From Alphaproteobacteria bacterium (GTDB taxonomy: Bacteria; Pseudomonadota; Alphaproteobacteria; Rhizobiales; Aestuariivirgaceae), in contig JAPLOT010000279.1 of assembly GCA_026400595.1 (NCBI GenBank), positions 1-22,894 on the forward strand: 22,894 nucleotides of DNA, given 5' to 3'. Numbering within the stretch: position 1 is the stretch's first letter; every line of letters starts with the position of its first letter. This document shows, piece after piece, positions 6,835 through 14,600 of this stretch. A program made the position numbers and the translations under genes. Under the pieces are notes generated by a model. That model saw only the letters and a list, made by a program, of their open reading frames with translations. It was not told the DNA's origin and made no database searches.

Positions 6835-7986
6835 CTAACGAATTACCATCTCCAGCGGATAACGCGAAACCGGCTCGGGTCCCTTTTCCCCAATGATATA
6901 GGTCCTTCCAAGGCAATAGGCCGCGCCGGCGTCGGAATTCATCAGGATCATGTGGGCGAAGAACACCATGCCCGGACCGATGATCGTCGGATTCCCCCGG
7001 TAGAACATGGGGCTATCCATCCAGGAGGGCGTGAATTTCGCGCCCAGGGAATAGCCGCAGGCATTCAGGCGGTGCCGCTGCATGCCATGCGCGTCCATCA
7101 CCCTTGCATGGGCATCGAAGACATCCCCGGCGGTGCGGCCCGGCCGCAGCTCCGTCTCCACCTCGGCGAGCGCCTCGCGCGCAGCCGCGTGCATGGCCAG
7201 GTGGACCTTGCTCGGCTTGCCGATGATCAGCGTACGCATGAAGGCCGCGTGGTAGTGACGGTAGACGCCCGCCCACTCGAGCGTGAGCTGGTCACGCTTG
7301 CTCAGCTTGCGGCGGCCCGACTTGTAGCGGCACAACAGGGCATCCCTTGCCGAGCCGATGATGAACTCATTGGCGGGATAGTCGCCGCCGCCCGCGAAGA
7401 TCGCGCCCTGCTGCGCAGCGAGGATGTCACCCTCATAGGCGCCGGCCTTCGTCTTGCGGATGGCCGCCTTGAGCGCCGCATCGCCAAGCGCCCCCGCCTT
7501 GCGCACATACTTCAGTTCTGCGGGCGACTTCACGACGCGGATCATGTTCACGACATCGGTTGCTTCCGCCAGTTCGCAGAATCCGGCAAGCGCCTCGTCA
7601 ACCGCCTTTCCGTTGTAATGGGTGAGCCCGTAGGAATTGGTCTCGATGCCCAGCTTCCTGCCCTTGGCGCCAAGGCTTGCAAGCATCTCGCGCAGCTGGC
7701 CCGCCGGCTTCGCGCCGGCTTGATCGGTCCAGATGCGGATGTCGGAAATGATGGAGGTGTGCTGGGCCTGGCGCAGGTCAGCCGACCGGGTCAGCAGCGC
7801 CAGCTTGCCGTCGCTGCCGAGATAGAGGCACTGGAAGAAACAGAAACCGAATGTGTCATAGCCGGTGAGATAGTACATGCTCTCCTGCTGGAACATCAGC
7901 AGGCCATCGAGGCCACGTGCCTCCAGCGCCCGGGTGACGGCCTTGATGCGGGTCTTGTATTCCTTGAGCTCGAAGTGCAGTGCCAT
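6835..7986 (-). CDS. M24 (pita-bread fold) family protein lacking metal ligands
   Basis: 383 residues. The N-terminal half (about 1-140, RIKAVTRALEARGLDGLLMF...YLTGYDTFG) is the creatinase/prolidase N domain and the remainder the pita-bread domain of peptidase family M24. In metal-dependent members five residues bind two metals. Here the equivalent positions are E237, A248, the region GYSLG at 311-315 in place of HGxGH, H345 in place of the first Glu (GMVFFAHM), and CLGRTYII around 358-365 in place of the second. All five therefore appear substituted. Metal-free creatinase shows that this fold can be active without metal, so it may be a creatinase-like hydrolase or a non-enzyme. The ATG at 7986 lies two bases after the pgeF stop; a TTG two codons earlier is less likely. 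Confidence 0.85.
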   Translation of the reverse strand: MALHFELKEYKTRIKAVTRALEARGLDGLLMFQQESMYYLTGYDTFGFCFFQCLYLGSDGKLALLTRSADLRQAQHTSIISDIRIWTDQAGAKPAGQLREMLASLGAKGRKLGIETNSYGLTHYNGKAVDEALAGFCELAEATDVVNMIRVVKSPAELKYVRKAGALGDAALKAAIRKTKAGAYEGDILAAQQGAIFAGGGDYPANEFIIGSARDALLCRYKSGRRKLSKRDQLTLEWAGVYRHYHAAFMRTLIIGKPSKVHLAMHAAAREALAEVETELRPGRTAGDVFDAHARVMDAHGMQRHRLNACGYSLGAKFTPSWMDSPMFYRGNPTIIGPGMVFFAHMILMNSDAGAAYCLGRTYIIGEKGPEPVSRYPLEMVIR

Positions 7987-7988
7987 GG

Positions 7989-8756
7989 TCAATCCCGGGT
8001 CAGGGCAATGGCAGAAATCTGCCGCCCATAGTCTTTCTCGTTGCGATGCGTGGTGCGGCGATAGCTGAAGAAGCGGCTCTCGTCCCCGAAGGTGCAGACA
8101 GCGAGGTTCACGACATGGCCTGCGCCTTCGCGGCGCAGGCGGTCCTCCAGGTAACCCGGCAGGTCAAACATGAAGTGACCGCTCCGCTGCGACGGCCGGA
8201 AGTAGCGCGCATTGGCCGGGTCGGCCTCGATGAATCGATCCGGAAACTCGGGGCCGACCTCATAGGCGGCCTGCGAGATTGTCGGCCCGATGACTGCCAC
8301 GATGTCGCCTCGCTTCGCCCCCTGCTCTTCCATGAGATCGAGCGTGCGGCCAGTGACGCCGGTGAGCGCGCCTTTCCATCCGGCATGGGCCGCGCCGATC
8401 ACCCCGGCCCTGCCATCGGCGAAGAGGATCGGGCCGCAGTCCGCCGTCAGAACGCCAAGCGCGAGACCGGGCCGGCGCGTCACCATGGCATCGGCGCGCG
8501 GGCGGTTGTCGGCGTCCCAGGCCTCGGCGACTGCCACGGCATCGGGACTGTGGATCTGGTAGGCCGTGAGAAGCTGCGGTTCCGCCACCTTGAGCTCGGT
8601 CGCCACGATGGCGCGGTTGCGGCGCACCGTGTCGCGGTCGTCGCCCGAACCCATGCCGCAGTTGAGCGACGAGAAAATGCCGTGCGAATGCCCGCCCTCC
8701 CTGGTGAAGAAACCATGGGAGAGTCCGGCGATGGCAAGGGAGTCGGCGACGATCAT
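7989..8756 (-). CDS. pgeF: Peptidoglycan editing factor PgeF (YfiH/multicopper polyphenol oxidase family)
   Basis: 255 residues, usual length. The family signature is complete: FFTREGGHSHGIFSSLN near the start, H69 in QIHS, C107 in TADCGPI and H124 in AAHAGWKG, the Zn-binding His-Cys-His set of the YfiH fold. Homologues act on nucleosides in vitro, and the E. coli protein removes L-Ser wrongly placed in peptidoglycan precursors. The protein has no signal peptide and is cytoplasmic. The ATG at 8756 overlaps the stop of the upstream methyltransferase gene by four bases, and the M24-fold gene follows after two bases, so it lies inside the lgt operon. Confidence 0.95.
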   Translation of the reverse strand: MIVADSLAIAGLSHGFFTREGGHSHGIFSSLNCGMGSGDDRDTVRRNRAIVATELKVAEPQLLTAYQIHSPDAVAVAEAWDADNRPRADAMVTRRPGLALGVLTADCGPILFADGRAGVIGAAHAGWKGALTGVTGRTLDLMEEQGAKRGDIVAVIGPTISQAAYEVGPEFPDRFIEADPANARYFRPSQRSGHFMFDLPGYLEDRLRREGAGHVVNLAVCTFGDESRFFSYRRTTHRNEKDYGRQISAIALTRD

Positions 8757-9808
8757 CGGCGTCCAAAAGGATATGGCGTGGCGAGCCCCGGAGAGGTGGC
8801 GCTCACCACCTTGAACAGGTTACCCATCTGATCCGCTCCTGCAAGCCTTGATGTCTGGCGTTCGAGGATGGCCTGCATCGCCGGATCCGCTCTGGCCGCC
8901 AGCATGGCCATGCGCTGCTCCAGACCCATGGCCAGCAGGAAAGCCCGCTGGGTCAGGCCCGGATAGACCGTTGCGCCAGCCTTTGCCATCTCCCTGCTGA
9001 GCGCCTCGAAGTCGACATGAGATGTCAGGTCGGCGCGACCAGGTCCATCGAGGATCGAAACGAAGCCATGCGCCCGAATCGCCTGGAGGGTGTCGCCGGG
9101 CGCGGAGTCCAGGTGTCCGTAGTCGATGATCAGCGCAGCGCCGGGCGCGGCGGCCAGCCTCTCGCCAATCGCGCCGGCAATGGCATTGCGTTCCGGCGCA
9201 AACTCGATGATGTCGCCGTCCCTGCCCTCGCTGCCGATGTCCGCTTCGACCAGCCCGAGCACCAGCCGGTCATCCCGAAGGCCGATCACCCGCTCATGCC
9301 AGCGCCCGTCGCGCTTCTCGAACTGGCGGATGGGAATTGCATCGAAGAATTCGTTGGCGACCAGGATCATGGGTCCATGGGGCACGGTCGCCAGAGCATC
9401 GTGCCAGCTGACCCCGGTGCCGACGGCCTTGGCCTGGCATGTCCTGAGGGCCGGGCTGGTTTCGACGAAATTCACCTGTGCCGCACGGAAAAAGCCCGGA
9501 GCCGCCTTTCCCGCCGCGCGCAGCAGGTCGCTCATCAGCGTGCCGCGGCCCGGACCGAGTTCGACGAGGCTGAAGCTGTCGGGCACGCCCATCGCCTGCC
9601 ACGCGGCCACGCACCAGATGCCGATCAGTTCGCCGAAGGCCTGACTCACTTCAGGGGCCGTGATGAAGTCACCTTCCGCACCGAAGGGATCGCCCTGCAT
9701 GTAGTAGCCGTGTTCAGGATGACCCAGACAGAGTCCCATGTAGCGGTCCATCCGAATCGGGCCCTCGGCGGCGATCATCTCCCGGATGTGGCGCTCAAGC
9801 GGGAGCAT
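8753..9808 (-). CDS. SAM-dependent methyltransferase, MidA/NDUFAF7 family
   Basis: 351 residues. The family (COG1565, DUF185) includes human NDUFAF7, which dimethylates an arginine of a complex I subunit during assembly. Visible features are the N-terminal GPIRMDRYMGLCLGHPEHGYY and FGAEGDFITAPEVSQAFGELIG motifs typical of the family, the SAM-binding motif LVELGPGRGTLM at 81-92, a conserved NEFFDAIPIRQF and LIIDYGH. The presence of complex I genes at the far end of the window (nuoN) agrees with a possible role in complex I assembly, but that is an inference from the mitochondrial relative. It overlaps lgt by 14 bases and pgeF by four. Confidence 0.93.
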   Translation of the reverse strand: MLPLERHIREMIAAEGPIRMDRYMGLCLGHPEHGYYMQGDPFGAEGDFITAPEVSQAFGELIGIWCVAAWQAMGVPDSFSLVELGPGRGTLMSDLLRAAGKAAPGFFRAAQVNFVETSPALRTCQAKAVGTGVSWHDALATVPHGPMILVANEFFDAIPIRQFEKRDGRWHERVIGLRDDRLVLGLVEADIGSEGRDGDIIEFAPERNAIAGAIGERLAAAPGAALIIDYGHLDSAPGDTLQAIRAHGFVSILDGPGRADLTSHVDFEALSREMAKAGATVYPGLTQRAFLLAMGLEQRMAMLAARADPAMQAILERQTSRLAGADQMGNLFKVVSATSPGLATPYPFGRR

Positions 9809-10619
9809 GACGTGACCTGATCAGCAGCCAGATGCCGACGGCGCAGAGCGGCAGCGACAGGATCATGCCCATGGTCACGAAGCCGCCGAAATAGCCCAGG
9901 TGGGCATCCGGCTCGCGGAAGAACTCCACCGCGATGCGCGACAGGCCGTACCACAGGGCAAAGATGCCGGAGGCGCGGCCAGGATACTGGAGCGCGGCGA
10001 AGCGGTGCGTGGCAAGGCGCACCAGCAGGAACAATACCAGTCCTTCCAGCACCGCCTCGTAGAGCTGGCTTGCGTGGCGCGGCAGCTGTGCGGAATCGCC
10101 CGGAAAGACGATGGCCCAGGGCACGTCCGTGGCCCGGCCCCACAGCTCGCCGTTGATGAAATTGGCCAGCCGTCCGAGGCCCAGCCCCACCGGCACCGAT
10201 GCGGCGCCCAGATCGAGCATGCGGTCCAGCCGGGCGCCGATGCGCCGTCCGAAGACAATGCAGGCCACAACCACGCCCAGGAAACCGCCGTGGAAGGACA
10301 TGCCGCCGTCCCACATCTTCACGATGTCGAGTGGATGGGCGAGATAGTGCAGCGGATTGTAGAACAGCACATAGCCAAGGCGGCCGCCAACCACCACGCC
10401 CAGCACAGACCACAGGAAGAAGTCGTCGACCTGCGCGCGGGTCATGGTCGGCGTCACCGTGCCCCAAAGCGCCGGATTTGAGACCAGCCGCTTCATGTAC
10501 CACGAGGCGAAGAGAAGCCCGGCGATGTAGGCCAGCGCATACCAGCGCAGGGCAAAGGGCCCGATGGAGATGATCACCGGATCGATGTCGGGAAAGGCAA
10601 TGACGGCCAAATCAGTCAT
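9795..10619 (-). CDS. lgt: Prolipoprotein diacylglyceryl transferase
   Basis: 274 residues with about seven membrane segments. The enzyme transfers diacylglycerol from phosphatidylglycerol to the lipobox cysteine of prolipoproteins in the inner membrane. The key motifs are present: GGRLGYVLFYN near 78-88, the catalytic-region H110 in MSFHGG (E. coli H103), and GRLANFINGELWGR at 149-162 with the essential arginine and asparagine. The ATG at 10619 (MTDLAV) is the usual start; a GTG four codons upstream is possible. It is the first gene of an operon that ends with a lipoprotein gene, and it faces ubiK across a 118-base divergent promoter region. Confidence 0.97.
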   Translation of the reverse strand: MTDLAVIAFPDIDPVIISIGPFALRWYALAYIAGLLFASWYMKRLVSNPALWGTVTPTMTRAQVDDFFLWSVLGVVVGGRLGYVLFYNPLHYLAHPLDIVKMWDGGMSFHGGFLGVVVACIVFGRRIGARLDRMLDLGAASVPVGLGLGRLANFINGELWGRATDVPWAIVFPGDSAQLPRHASQLYEAVLEGLVLFLLVRLATHRFAALQYPGRASGIFALWYGLSRIAVEFFREPDAHLGYFGGFVTMGMILSLPLCAVGIWLLIRSRHAPA

Positions 10620-10627
10620 GCCGCCGG

Positions 10628-10656
10628 ACACTGTGCGTCACGGGCGGCAAGGTCAA
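10628..10656 (-). promoter_or_regulatory. Possible promoter of the lgt operon
   Basis: On the minus strand TTGACC (10651-10656) is a good -35 element, followed after 17 bases by a poor -10 element, CAGTGT (10628-10633). If correct, transcription would begin almost at the lgt start codon. Confidence 0.3.
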
Positions 10657-10685
10657 CCCTTCTTGCGATGCGCTGACGGCAGGGC

Positions 10686-10714
10686 TTGAATGATGGGCGT
10701 GAACCTCATAGCTA
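10686..10714 (+). promoter_or_regulatory. Possible promoter of ubiK
   Basis: TTGAAT (10686-10691) is followed after 17 bases by TAGCTA (10709-10714), which matches the -10 consensus weakly. Position relative to the ubiK start (24 bases) is suitable. Confidence 0.3.
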
Positions 10715-10737
10715 GGACTCAAGAGAGGGCCCAAGCC

Positions 10738-11025
10738 ATGACCACCACCCAGTCGCGTTTCTTCGACGAACTTGCCAAGCTCATGACCAATGCCGCCGGC
10801 GCGGCGCAGGGCGTGCGGCGCGAGATCGACACACTGATTCAGGCACAGATGGAGCGCGTTCTCGGCAACATGGAGCTGGTGACGCGCGACGAGTTCGAGG
10901 CGGTGCGCGCCATGGCCCAGACAGCGCGCGAAGAAAACGAAGCCCTGCACCAGCGCATCGCGGCGCTCGAGGCGCGCATCTCTCCCGGTTCTGCGGACTC
11001 ACCGTCGGACGCGAAGGCCGACTGA
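10738..11025 (+). CDS. ubiK: UbiK family ubiquinone biosynthesis accessory factor (BMFP domain)
   Basis: 95 residues from the ATG at 10738, preceded by a purine-rich GAGAGGG site. The start MTTTQSRFFDELAKLMTNAAGAAQGVRREIDTLIQAQMERVL matches the YqiC/UbiK family, and MELVTRDEFEAVRAMA with a coiled coil ENEALHQRIAALEARI at about 61-77 completes it. UbiK binds lipids and helps the Ubi complex modify the ring of ubiquinone. The last 20 residues are a Ser/Asp-rich tail. Its final 27 bases overlap the end of ilvE on the other strand, and a strong palindrome lies six bases past its stop codon. Confidence 0.92.
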   Translation: MTTTQSRFFDELAKLMTNAAGAAQGVRREIDTLIQAQMERVLGNMELVTRDEFEAVRAMAQTAREENEALHQRIAALEARISPGSADSPSDAKAD

Positions 11026-11922
11026 GCCTCCGCGCTCGGCGGCCCGGGCCGCCGGGCGCACCGCGTTGGAATAACTGTCCATCATGGCGCGCGAGATGTT
11101 GCCGGGCTTGAAGGTGTAGGGCCCGATCTCGGCGACCGGCGTCACTTCCGCTGCCGAACCCACGATGAAGCACTCGTTGAAGCTGGGCAGTTCGTCCGGC
11201 ATGATGCGTCGCTCGATCACTTCCAGCCCTTGCTCCCGCGCCAGCGCAATCACCGTCTGACGGGTGATGCCGTTGAGGAAGCAGTCGGCGATCGGCGTGT
11301 GGATGGCACCGTCGCGAGTGAAGAAGATGTTGGCGCCAGTGCATTCCGCCACCCGGCCCTGCCAGTCGAGCATCATCGCGTCGGCATAGCCCTTCTTCTC
11401 GGCCTTGTGCTTCGAAATGGTGCAGATCATGTAGAGGCCGGCGGCCTTGGCATGGACCGGCGCGCATTGCGGATCGGGCCGGCGATAGTCGGCGATGTCG
11501 AGCTTTATCCCCTTCATCTTGGTCTCGGGATCGAACATGGACGGCCAGGCCCAGGTGGCGATCGCCACGTGAATCCTGTTGTGCTGGGCCGAAACGGCCA
11601 TCATCTCCGAGCCGCGCCAGGCCACGGGGCGGACGTATTGATCGCCCCCGCCATTGAGTTCGACAACCTTGTCCTTGGCTGCGTTGAGTTCCGCCACCGA
11701 ATAGGGAAGCTTGAAATCCATGATCTCGGCCGACTTGTGCAGGCGGATCGAATGCTCGCTCGACTTGAAGATCACGCCGCCATAGGCGCGCTCGCCCTCG
11801 AAGACGCTGGAAGCGTAGTGCAGTCCATGGGTCAGCACATGGACCCTGGCTTCCTTCCACGGCACGATCTCGCCATTGAACCAGATCACGCCCTCGCGTT
11901 GATCAAATGGTATGATGCTCAT
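10999..11922 (-). CDS. ilvE: Branched-chain amino acid aminotransferase
   Basis: 307 residues, class IV PLP aminotransferase that interconverts Leu, Ile and Val with their 2-oxo acids. Seen are the start WFNGEIVPWKEARVHVLTHGLHYASSVFEGERAY, the PLP lysine K159 in PVHAKAAGLY and the phosphate-binding region AECTGANIF at 192-200. The ATG at 11922 has AGGAG nine bases before it. The C-terminal end, about from residue 288 (RPAARAAERGGSVGLRVRR), is arginine-rich and low in complexity. It is encoded by a GC-only palindrome and by the antisense of the ubiK tail, so it may be an acquired extension. The gene faces ubiK tail to tail and diverges from marR. Confidence 0.96.
   Translation of the reverse strand: MSIIPFDQREGVIWFNGEIVPWKEARVHVLTHGLHYASSVFEGERAYGGVIFKSSEHSIRLHKSAEIMDFKLPYSVAELNAAKDKVVELNGGGDQYVRPVAWRGSEMMAVSAQHNRIHVAIATWAWPSMFDPETKMKGIKLDIADYRRPDPQCAPVHAKAAGLYMICTISKHKAEKKGYADAMMLDWQGRVAECTGANIFFTRDGAIHTPIADCFLNGITRQTVIALAREQGLEVIERRIMPDELPSFNECFIVGSAAEVTPVAEIGPYTFKPGNISRAMMDSYSNAVRPAARAAERGGSVGLRVRR
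11032..11059. terminator. GC-rich 28-base palindrome after ubiK, inside the ilvE tail
   Basis: The 18 bases 11037-11054 are a perfect palindrome, and four further pairs follow after one T-G mismatch at 11036/11055, giving 28 bases centred at 11045.5. It begins six bases past the ubiK stop, where a terminator hairpin would be expected, but no T run follows on the plus strand. On the minus strand it is translated as part of the ilvE C terminus. It is likely a transcription-ending or transcript-protecting hairpin for ubiK. Confidence 0.5.
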
Positions 11923-12021
11923 GGATCGCTACTCCTGTCCGGCCTATATGGTGTTGGGAAGCCGACCGGAGGGGCGGTTTGCGCAACAACATGTCGTCAT
12001 GTCGGGCTACAGCGTAACAAA

Positions 12022-12558
12022 ATGGAAAAATATGTCAATATGGCTGACATAATTTCTGCCCAGGAATTGGGCGAAGCGGAGACCACCGCCCTGATCGAGC
12101 TGCTGTTCTTTGCCTATCGGGACTTCGTGTCGGACCCCGACGCGATCCTGGAGGAGTTCGGATTCGGCCGCGCCCATCACAGGGTCATCCATTTCGTCGG
12201 GCGCGACCCGGGCATGACGGTGCAGCAGCTGCTCGATATCCTTCGCATCACCAAGCAAAGCCTCGGCCGGGTCCTGAAGGAGCTGATCGACAAGGGTTAT
12301 GTCTTCCAGAAGGAAGGGGAATCCGATCGCCGGCAGCGGCTGCTCCACCTCACGGCGGAAGGCGAGGCGCTGCGCCAGCGCCTCATGGCGCCGCAGATCG
12401 CCCGCATCCGCCGGGCGGCCGCGCAATCCAATGCGGATGCAGCCCACATCTACCGCATGGTCCTCTACAACATGGTAAGTCCGGAAAACCGCGACAGTGT
12501 TCGCGACTGGATTGATCGTGTGAGCGTCGTCGGCGCAACGGGTGGCGGCCGTGGATGA
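12022..12558 (+). CDS. MarR family transcriptional regulator
   Basis: 178 residues from the ATG at 12022 (MEKYVNMADIIS); the second ATG at 12040 is equally possible, and neither has a clear ribosome-binding site. The winged helix-turn-helix covers about residues 65-120: GMTVQQLLDILRITKQSLGRVLKELIDKGYV as the helix-turn-helix, then EGESDRRQRLLHLTAEG as the wing with the typical DRR. Flanking helices (ELLFFAYRDFVSDPDAIL and the C-terminal 45 residues) would make the dimer. MarR proteins usually repress their own operon and respond to small ligands. It overlaps the response regulator gene by 17 bases and so appears to be made together with a two-component system. A palindrome over its start is a candidate operator. 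Confidence 0.9.
   Translation: MEKYVNMADIISAQELGEAETTALIELLFFAYRDFVSDPDAILEEFGFGRAHHRVIHFVGRDPGMTVQQLLDILRITKQSLGRVLKELIDKGYVFQKEGESDRRQRLLHLTAEGEALRQRLMAPQIARIRRAAAQSNADAAHIYRMVLYNMVSPENRDSVRDWIDRVSVVGATGGGRG
12027..12055. promoter_or_regulatory. Palindrome over the marR start: candidate autoregulatory operator
   Basis: TATGTCA (12031-12037) and TGACATA (12045-12051) are perfect inverted arms with a seven-base spacer. Beyond one mismatch, AAA (12027-12029) pairs with TTT (12053-12055). This AT-rich site of 29 bases stands out in GC-rich DNA, and its size fits a dimeric winged-helix regulator such as MarR. The ATG at 12040 lies in the spacer. Confidence 0.5.
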
Positions 12559-13231
12559 CGATCCACATATCCTCGTGGTCGATGACGATCGCCGCATCCG
12601 CCAGTTGCTCGAGTCCTACCTCTCCAGCAACGGCTTCCGGGTAACGGTCGCGGCATCCGCCGCAGAAGCGCGCGAGCGCATGCGCAGTCTGATTTTCGAC
12701 ATCGTCGTGCTCGACATCATGATGCCCGGCGAGAGCGGTGTCGCCTTTACGACCGCGCTGCGCGCCCAGAACGACGGTGTGCCGGTTCTCATGCTCTCCG
12801 CGCTCGCTGACACGCCCGACCGCATCGTGGGTCTCGAAAGCGGCAGCGACGACTATCTGTCCAAACCGTTTGAGCCGCGCGAGCTCCTGCTCCGCATCCG
12901 CAATCTTCTCAAGCGCGGCGACGCCAAGCCGGGCGGGCGCAGCGAAGTGCACTTCGGCGACTTCGCATTCAATCTGCCGCGCGGGGATCTGCGCCGGGGG
13001 GGCGAACTGGTCAAGCTTTCCACGCGGGAGCGTGACTTTCTCCGCATTCTTGCCACGCGTGCGGGCCATCCTGTCGCCCGCACGGAACTGGCACCACCCG
13101 GATCCGAGGAAGGAGCACGCAGCGTCGATGTCCAGATCAACCGCCTGCGCCAGAAGATCGAGGCCGACCCGTCATTGCCCCAGTTTCTCCAGACGGTGCG
13201 AGGCTCAGGCTATGTTCTGCTCATCGACTGA
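12542..13231 (+). CDS. OmpR/PhoB-class response regulator
   Basis: 229 residues from a GTG start that overlaps the marR stop; a second GTG at 12551 is possible. Receiver domain at about 8-122: acidic pocket VVDDD near 12-16, phosphoacceptor D58 in VVLDIMMPGESG, S86 in LMLSAL and K108 in LSKPFEP. The winged-helix trans-activation domain (about 130-229) has LSTRERDFLRILATRAGHPVARTEL, the recognition helix SVDVQINRLRQKIE and the wing hairpin TVRGSGYVLL. It should be phosphorylated by the kinase encoded nine bases downstream and bind DNA as a dimer. The target genes are unknown. Confidence 0.95.
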   Translation: MAAVDDDPHILVVDDDRRIRQLLESYLSSNGFRVTVAASAAEARERMRSLIFDIVVLDIMMPGESGVAFTTALRAQNDGVPVLMLSALADTPDRIVGLESGSDDYLSKPFEPRELLLRIRNLLKRGDAKPGGRSEVHFGDFAFNLPRGDLRRGGELVKLSTRERDFLRILATRAGHPVARTELAPPGSEEGARSVDVQINRLRQKIEADPSLPQFLQTVRGSGYVLLID

Positions 13232-13240
13232 GGCCGAGTG

Positions 13241-14593
13241 ATGCCCGAAGGCCAGACACTCTACTATCGTTTCAGCCGCTTTCTGGAGCGCCACCTGCCC
13301 ACCGGTCTCTTCCAGCGGGCGCTGATCATTCTTGTGGCGCCCATGCTGCTGCTGCAGACGATCATGACGGGACTCATTCTCGACCGACACTGGGACAACG
13401 TCACCAAGGCCCTGTCGCGCTCGGTGGCAAGGGAAGTCGGGCTGCTCATGCAACTCTACAATGACTCGGACAAGACACCCGGAGACATCGCTAAGATTGT
13501 CGCGCTCGCCAACAACCGCCTGGAACTCGGGCTCACCATCGAACGCGATGCAGCCCTGCCCGCCCCTCTTCCAGAGCCATTCTTCTCGCCGGTCGACATC
13601 CGCCTCAAGCGCTACCTCGAGTGGGAGGTTACACGTCCCTTTTGGGTCGACACCCTGCGAAACGACAATTTCATCGATATCCGGATTGAGCCCGAACCCG
13701 GTCTTATGTTCCGCTTCCTAATGCCCAAGACCCGGGCCTATGCCGCGAACACCAATGTAATCCTGTTGTGGATGCTGGTCTCGTCGCTGCTGCTCCTCGG
13801 CATTGCCGTGACGTTCCTTCGCAAGCAGATTGCGCCCATTCTCGAACTGGCCGAGGCGGCACAGAGCATCGGCACGGGTCGCGACGTCGGCGACTTTCAG
13901 CCTCGCGGTGCGGCCGAAGTGCGCTTGGCAGGCCGCGCCTTTCTTGAAATGCGTGACCGCCTCGCCCGTCAGGTCGAGCAGCGCACCGCCATGCTGGCCG
14001 GCGTCAGCCATGACCTGCGGACCATCCTCACCCGTTTCAAGCTGGAACTCGCCGTGCTCGGCGATGGCCCCAAGGTGCGCCCGCTGAAGGAAGACGTCGA
14101 GGAAATGCAGCGCATGCTGGAAGCCTATGTCGCCTTCGTGAAGGGCGACGGCGGCGAAGCCCCCGTGCTTGCTGACCTGGGGCCGCTGGTCACGGCAGCG
14201 GCACGAACTGCGGAGCGGAAGTCCGGCAAGATCGCGATCGAGGTTCCCGAAGGCCTGCAGGCCCGGATCAAACCCAATGCTTTCCGCCGCCTGCTGGCCA
14301 ACCTCATCGGCAATGCCACCCGCTATGCCAAGACGGTGGCGGTCAAGGCCTCGATCGACGATAAGATCCTCACGGTCACCGTGGATGACGACGGGCCGGG
14401 CATTCCTGCCAGCAAGCGGGCCGAGGCTTTCCGCCCCTTCGTGCGTCTCGACAATGCCCGCAACCTGGACGAGACCGGCACCGGCCTGGGCCTCGCCATT
14501 GCCCTGGACATCGCACGCGCCCATGGCGGCGACCTGCGCCTGGATGACAGCCCGAAAGGAGGGCTTCGCGCGGTCATCGAAATACCTGTATGA
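13241..14593 (+). CDS. EnvZ-class membrane sensor histidine kinase
   Basis: 450 residues from the ATG at 13241, preceded by GAGG seven bases upstream. Two membrane segments (about 24-47 and 172-193) enclose a periplasmic sensor region of about 120 residues. A HAMP domain follows (about 194-246), then the dimerisation helix with H257 in AGVSHDLRTILTRFKLEL. The ATP-binding domain has N-box N358 (NLIGNATRYA), G1 DDDGPGIP at 382-389 and G2 TGTGLGLA at 412-419. The HDLRT(I/P)LTR motif is of the EnvZ type. The stimulus is not readable from the periplasmic part, which has no recognised domain. It pairs with the response regulator nine bases upstream. Confidence 0.95.
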   Translation: MPEGQTLYYRFSRFLERHLPTGLFQRALIILVAPMLLLQTIMTGLILDRHWDNVTKALSRSVAREVGLLMQLYNDSDKTPGDIAKIVALANNRLELGLTIERDAALPAPLPEPFFSPVDIRLKRYLEWEVTRPFWVDTLRNDNFIDIRIEPEPGLMFRFLMPKTRAYAANTNVILLWMLVSSLLLLGIAVTFLRKQIAPILELAEAAQSIGTGRDVGDFQPRGAAEVRLAGRAFLEMRDRLARQVEQRTAMLAGVSHDLRTILTRFKLELAVLGDGPKVRPLKEDVEEMQRMLEAYVAFVKGDGGEAPVLADLGPLVTAAARTAERKSGKIAIEVPEGLQARIKPNAFRRLLANLIGNATRYAKTVAVKASIDDKILTVTVDDDGPGIPASKRAEAFRPFVRLDNARNLDETGTGLGLAIALDIARAHGGDLRLDDSPKGGLRAVIEIPV

Positions 14594-14600
14594 GTGAGTC

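Noticed and set aside
11979..12013. A marR promoter using TTGCGC at 11979-11984 and TACAGC at 12008-12013
   Set aside because: The spacing is 23 bases, too long for a standard promoter.
11230..12021. A longer N-terminus for the MarR protein, using an open frame back to 11230
   Set aside because: The extension is antisense to ilvE and of shadow composition; MarR proteins of this type are about 150-180 residues.
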